Shown: piece after piece, positions 26,766 through 28,662 of the stretch
How positions within the stretch are numbered: position 1 is the first letter of the stretch
Layout of the letters: each line of letters starts with the position of its first letter
DNA from: Collinsella sp. AF23-2
GTDB lineage: Bacteria > Actinomycetota > Coriobacteriia > Coriobacteriales > Coriobacteriaceae
Length of the DNA: 28,662 nt
Reading direction: 5' to 3'
NCBI RefSeq assembly: GCF_003459245.1
Contig: NZ_QRVG01000014.1
Location: 32,018 to 60,679 of the forward strand
Notes under the pieces: generated by a model
Told to the model about the DNA's origin: nothing
Databases searched by the model: none
The model's input: only the letters and a program-made list of their open reading frames with translations
Translations under genes and position numbers: made by a program

Positions 26766-27182
26766 ATGCTCGAGAGTGGCAAATTGATGCCTTCGATTGA
26801 TGCTTGGCTGCGCGAGGCCAAGGCCGATGCTTCGGCGGCAGGCTGTGGGATGTATCTGACGCATAACGGTGTGGTGCGCGCGACGCCCAAGGCCGAGGTG
26901 CGCGGAGTCGAGACCGATGGCGTGGCGCCAGGCCACAGGGTGGGCGGCATGGTCTTTGACTACGACGCCGAAAAGGTACGGTCTGCTATCGAGGCCACGC
27001 TCGCGATGCCGGGTATCGGCTATGTGCGTGTGTGGCTGGCAAGCGGCGAGCTTGCCGTAGGTGACGACATCATGCTCGTGCTCATCGGCGGGGACATTCG
27101 CCCGCACGTGGTCGATGCGCTGCAGGCGCTCGTTGGCACCATTAAGAACGAATGCGTGAGTGAGGTCGAGCGCGAGGCGTAG
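26766..27182 (+). CDS. MoaE-like protein (molybdopterin synthase large-subunit fold), divergent
   Basis: A 138-residue protein. Its second half, VRVWLASGELAVGDDIMLVLIGGDIRPHVVDALQALVGTIK, follows the MoaE pattern (VG-E-V-V-V-H-R-A-DxLK), and GMYLTHNGVVRAT resembles the N-terminal G-VR motif. A lysine in TIKNE matches the first conserved MoaE lysine, but the C-terminal WKKE signature with the second lysine is missing (ECVSEVEREA instead). No other molybdenum cofactor gene is nearby. It may be a paralog with another role. The start at 26766 has GGGAG five bases upstream; ATG 26763 is also possible. Confidence 0.6.
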   Translation: MLESGKLMPSIDAWLREAKADASAAGCGMYLTHNGVVRATPKAEVRGVETDGVAPGHRVGGMVFDYDAEKVRSAIEATLAMPGIGYVRVWLASGELAVGDDIMLVLIGGDIRPHVVDALQALVGTIKNECVSEVEREA

Positions 27183-27211
27183 AGGCTTGCGTCGATAGAA
27201 GGATCGTTTAT

Positions 27212-27252
27212 AAAAATGCCCACCGGTACGTGTGATACCGGCGGGCATTTTT
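27212..27252. terminator. Bidirectional terminator between convergent genes
   Basis: AAAAATGCCC and CCGGTA pair with TACCGG and GGGCATTTTT (27212-27221, 27223-27228 with 27236-27241, 27243-27252), with one A-C mismatch. A and T runs at both ends allow termination in both directions. Confidence 0.92.
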
Positions 27253-27273
27253 GCGTTTTGGGCGCGGTGGGCG

Positions 27274-28503
27274 CTACACGCGCGTCGCATCCTTGGGGCT
27301 CATGGTCATGCTCTGGAAGCGGTTTTCCATGTACTCGTTATCGAAGTGCTCTCCGTAGAACTGTGCGACGGGAATGTCCGGCTCCGTGCCGTTAACGCGC
27401 TGGTACCAGTAGTCGAGCGACTGCAGCGTCATGACGCCGTCGACCAGCATGATAACGGTAAAGATGACGGTGGCCGAGTAGCGGCTCTTCCAGGGGATCT
27501 TGTTGATAAGCTTAAGCAGCCTCGGCAGCAGCAGCTTGATCCAGATGAGGCCGCCCAGGCCCCACAGGCAGGCGAAGCCCGTGCAGGTGCGTCCGCCCGT
27601 GAGGACCACGAGCGGATCGGGCAAACCGAACAGCGTTATGTGCGAGTAGCTCCACGAGACCACGCCAAACGCGGTCTGCATAAACCAGCCCACGAACACC
27701 TCAAAGCTGGCGCCGAGCAGGGCGCTCACCAGGAAAATGATGATGGGGTTCTTTTTGTAGAAGCGGTTAAGCACCATGGTCATGAGCACGGCGCCAAATC
27801 CGTAGATGGGGCTGAAGGGGCCAAACAGCATGCCGGCGCGGTTCTGATAGACGCCCGGGTCGTCGACCGTCATGTGCCAGATGTCCTCGGCGATCAGGCC
27901 GAGTATGCAGCAGACAAAGAACACCCAGAACAGGTTGAAGTAGTTGAGCTTGATGTAGCCCTCGCCGGTTTCATCGCGGCCGAGCATGCCCTCGGCGGCA
28001 GCGTCGCGGTCGAGCATCTCCTGCAGGCGGCGCTGCAGTTCGCGCTCCTGACGCAGCGTGGGGTCGACGGTTGCCGAAAGTGCAACAAGGATGCCGAGCT
28101 GGATCGCGGGACGCAGCAGGAAGGGCCCGATGCCCTGGAGCATCACGTCGACCAAAAGCTCGACGACGGTGAATGCAATAAGGATGTAGGACAGGCGGGC
28201 GGCGTTGCGGCGCTGGTTTTTGATAAGGTCCAGGCCAAAGATGATTAGGATGACGGCACTTGCCGCAGAGAGCATGATGCCGGCGACGATAAGGCCGACT
28301 GCGACGAGCGTGTTGTCGCCGAGCTTTTCGGTGGCGTTGCCGTTAACAAGTGCCGTGATGACCTGCCACATAAAGGCAGCGACCGACGGGAGCGTGCCCA
28401 CGCCGGAAAGGATGCACAGGACGGCGTACACCTTAATGATGAGGGGAATCTTCTTGACCTCTGTGGCGCTGGGGACGCTGGGGTCGAGTTCGTTTCGATC
28501 CAT
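27274..28503 (-). CDS. Putative ABC transporter permease of the CmpB type, multi-pass membrane protein
   Basis: A 409-residue integral membrane protein. Residues 20-150 contain four hydrophobic helices, then a charged amphipathic stretch (DPTLRQERELQRRLQEMLDRDAAAEGML). The C-terminal half, from LNYFNLFWVFFVCCILGLIAEDIWH through MLFGPFSPIYGFGAVLMT, SALLGASFEVFVGWFMQ and LWGLGGLIWIKLLLP, matches what I know of the ABC_trans_CmpB family (PF06541). No ATPase gene is adjacent, so a true transport role is uncertain. AAAGG precedes the ATG, and the promoter is at 28530-28558. Its transcription converges on the MoaE-like gene. Confidence 0.8.
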   Translation of the reverse strand: MDRNELDPSVPSATEVKKIPLIIKVYAVLCILSGVGTLPSVAAFMWQVITALVNGNATEKLGDNTLVAVGLIVAGIMLSAASAVILIIFGLDLIKNQRRNAARLSYILIAFTVVELLVDVMLQGIGPFLLRPAIQLGILVALSATVDPTLRQERELQRRLQEMLDRDAAAEGMLGRDETGEGYIKLNYFNLFWVFFVCCILGLIAEDIWHMTVDDPGVYQNRAGMLFGPFSPIYGFGAVLMTMVLNRFYKKNPIIIFLVSALLGASFEVFVGWFMQTAFGVVSWSYSHITLFGLPDPLVVLTGGRTCTGFACLWGLGGLIWIKLLLPRLLKLINKIPWKSRYSATVIFTVIMLVDGVMTLQSLDYWYQRVNGTEPDIPVAQFYGEHFDNEYMENRFQSMTMSPKDATRV

Positions 28504-28529
28504 ACAGAACCTTTCTCGCTTTGTTGTAG

Positions 28530-28558
28530 GTTATAAGGATACGCCGCCGACCTGCCAA
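28530..28558 (-). promoter_or_regulatory. Promoter of the CmpB-type membrane protein gene
   Basis: On the minus strand, TTGGCA (complement of 28553-28558) and TATAAC (complement of 28530-28535) are separated by exactly 17 bp. They lie about 27 bp upstream of the start codon. Beyond it, 28559-28662 shows only a small GGACG/CGTCC inverted repeat (28565-28576) and no supported gene. Confidence 0.65.
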
Positions 28559-28662
28559 AAGACAGGACGAACGTCCCAATTGCAACTTTGTAATCCCCAA
28601 CGGTGGACGCGGCGGCCATCTGGGGGTGTTCCTATAGTTTTGTCAACTGGGAAATGCTCTCC

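Noticed and set aside
27232..28248. 338-codon plus-strand frame opposite the CmpB-type gene
   Set aside because: Starts inside the bidirectional terminator and is low-complexity; the minus-strand gene has promoter, ribosome binding site and membrane helices.

Overview
This is a gene-dense, GC-rich bacterial chromosome segment with short intergenic gaps. Gene content, codon use (CGC/CGT arginine, GAG, CTG) and protein style point to an actinobacterium of the class Coriobacteriia. Collinsella or a close relative is my best guess, from recall of gene sequences and not from any search.

Layout. (1) 1-3860: a tRNA-Ala(TGC)/tRNA-Ile(GAT) pair, a BFN-domain (bifunctional nuclease family) gene, two small unassigned genes and the GTPase gene typA. 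(2) 3865-5806: two minus-strand membrane genes, an exported polymer-forming (bactofilin-like) protein and a TRIC/UPF0126 channel. (3) 5807-6405: a strongly structured non-coding element, an inverted copy of a tRNA-Ser 3' end, then tRNA-Ser(CGA) and tRNA-Ser(GGA) on the minus strand. (4) 6406-8670: a roughly 500-bp leader region with DnaA-box-like sites and a clear promoter, then the rpsF-ssb-rpsR-rplI operon and its terminator. (5) 8711-11839: a nested mobile element. An IS1595-type transposon carrying a lincosamide-nucleotidyltransferase-like gene has an 8-bp target duplication, and its right terminal repeat is split by a 1280-bp IS3-family element with its own 3-bp duplication. (6) 11945-19798: dnaB, purA, purD, a Nudix ADP-ribose pyrophosphatase, an ABC exporter and a single-pass membrane protein. 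(7) 20006-24761: carA-carB, with a PyrR-binding-loop-like hairpin at the carA ribosome binding site. (8) 24762-25199: a gap holding three very long DNA/RNA hairpins. (9) 25200-28503: purE, a class B sortase, a MoaE-like protein and, on the minus strand, a CmpB-type ABC-permease-like membrane protein.

Functional links. The core is housekeeping: translation (S6, S18, L9, TypA, tRNAs), replication (SSB, DnaB), purine synthesis (PurA, PurD, PurE) and carbamoyl phosphate for pyrimidine and arginine synthesis (CarAB). The accessory signal is concentrated in the nested transposon between rplI and dnaB. It sits downstream of the rplI terminator and upstream of dnaB, so neither operon is broken.

The least explained sequence is non-coding: the three hairpins between carB and purE (one with a perfect 31-bp stem), the hairpin element beside tRNA-Ser, and a 35-bp palindromic repeat present twice with a compensatory base-pair change.
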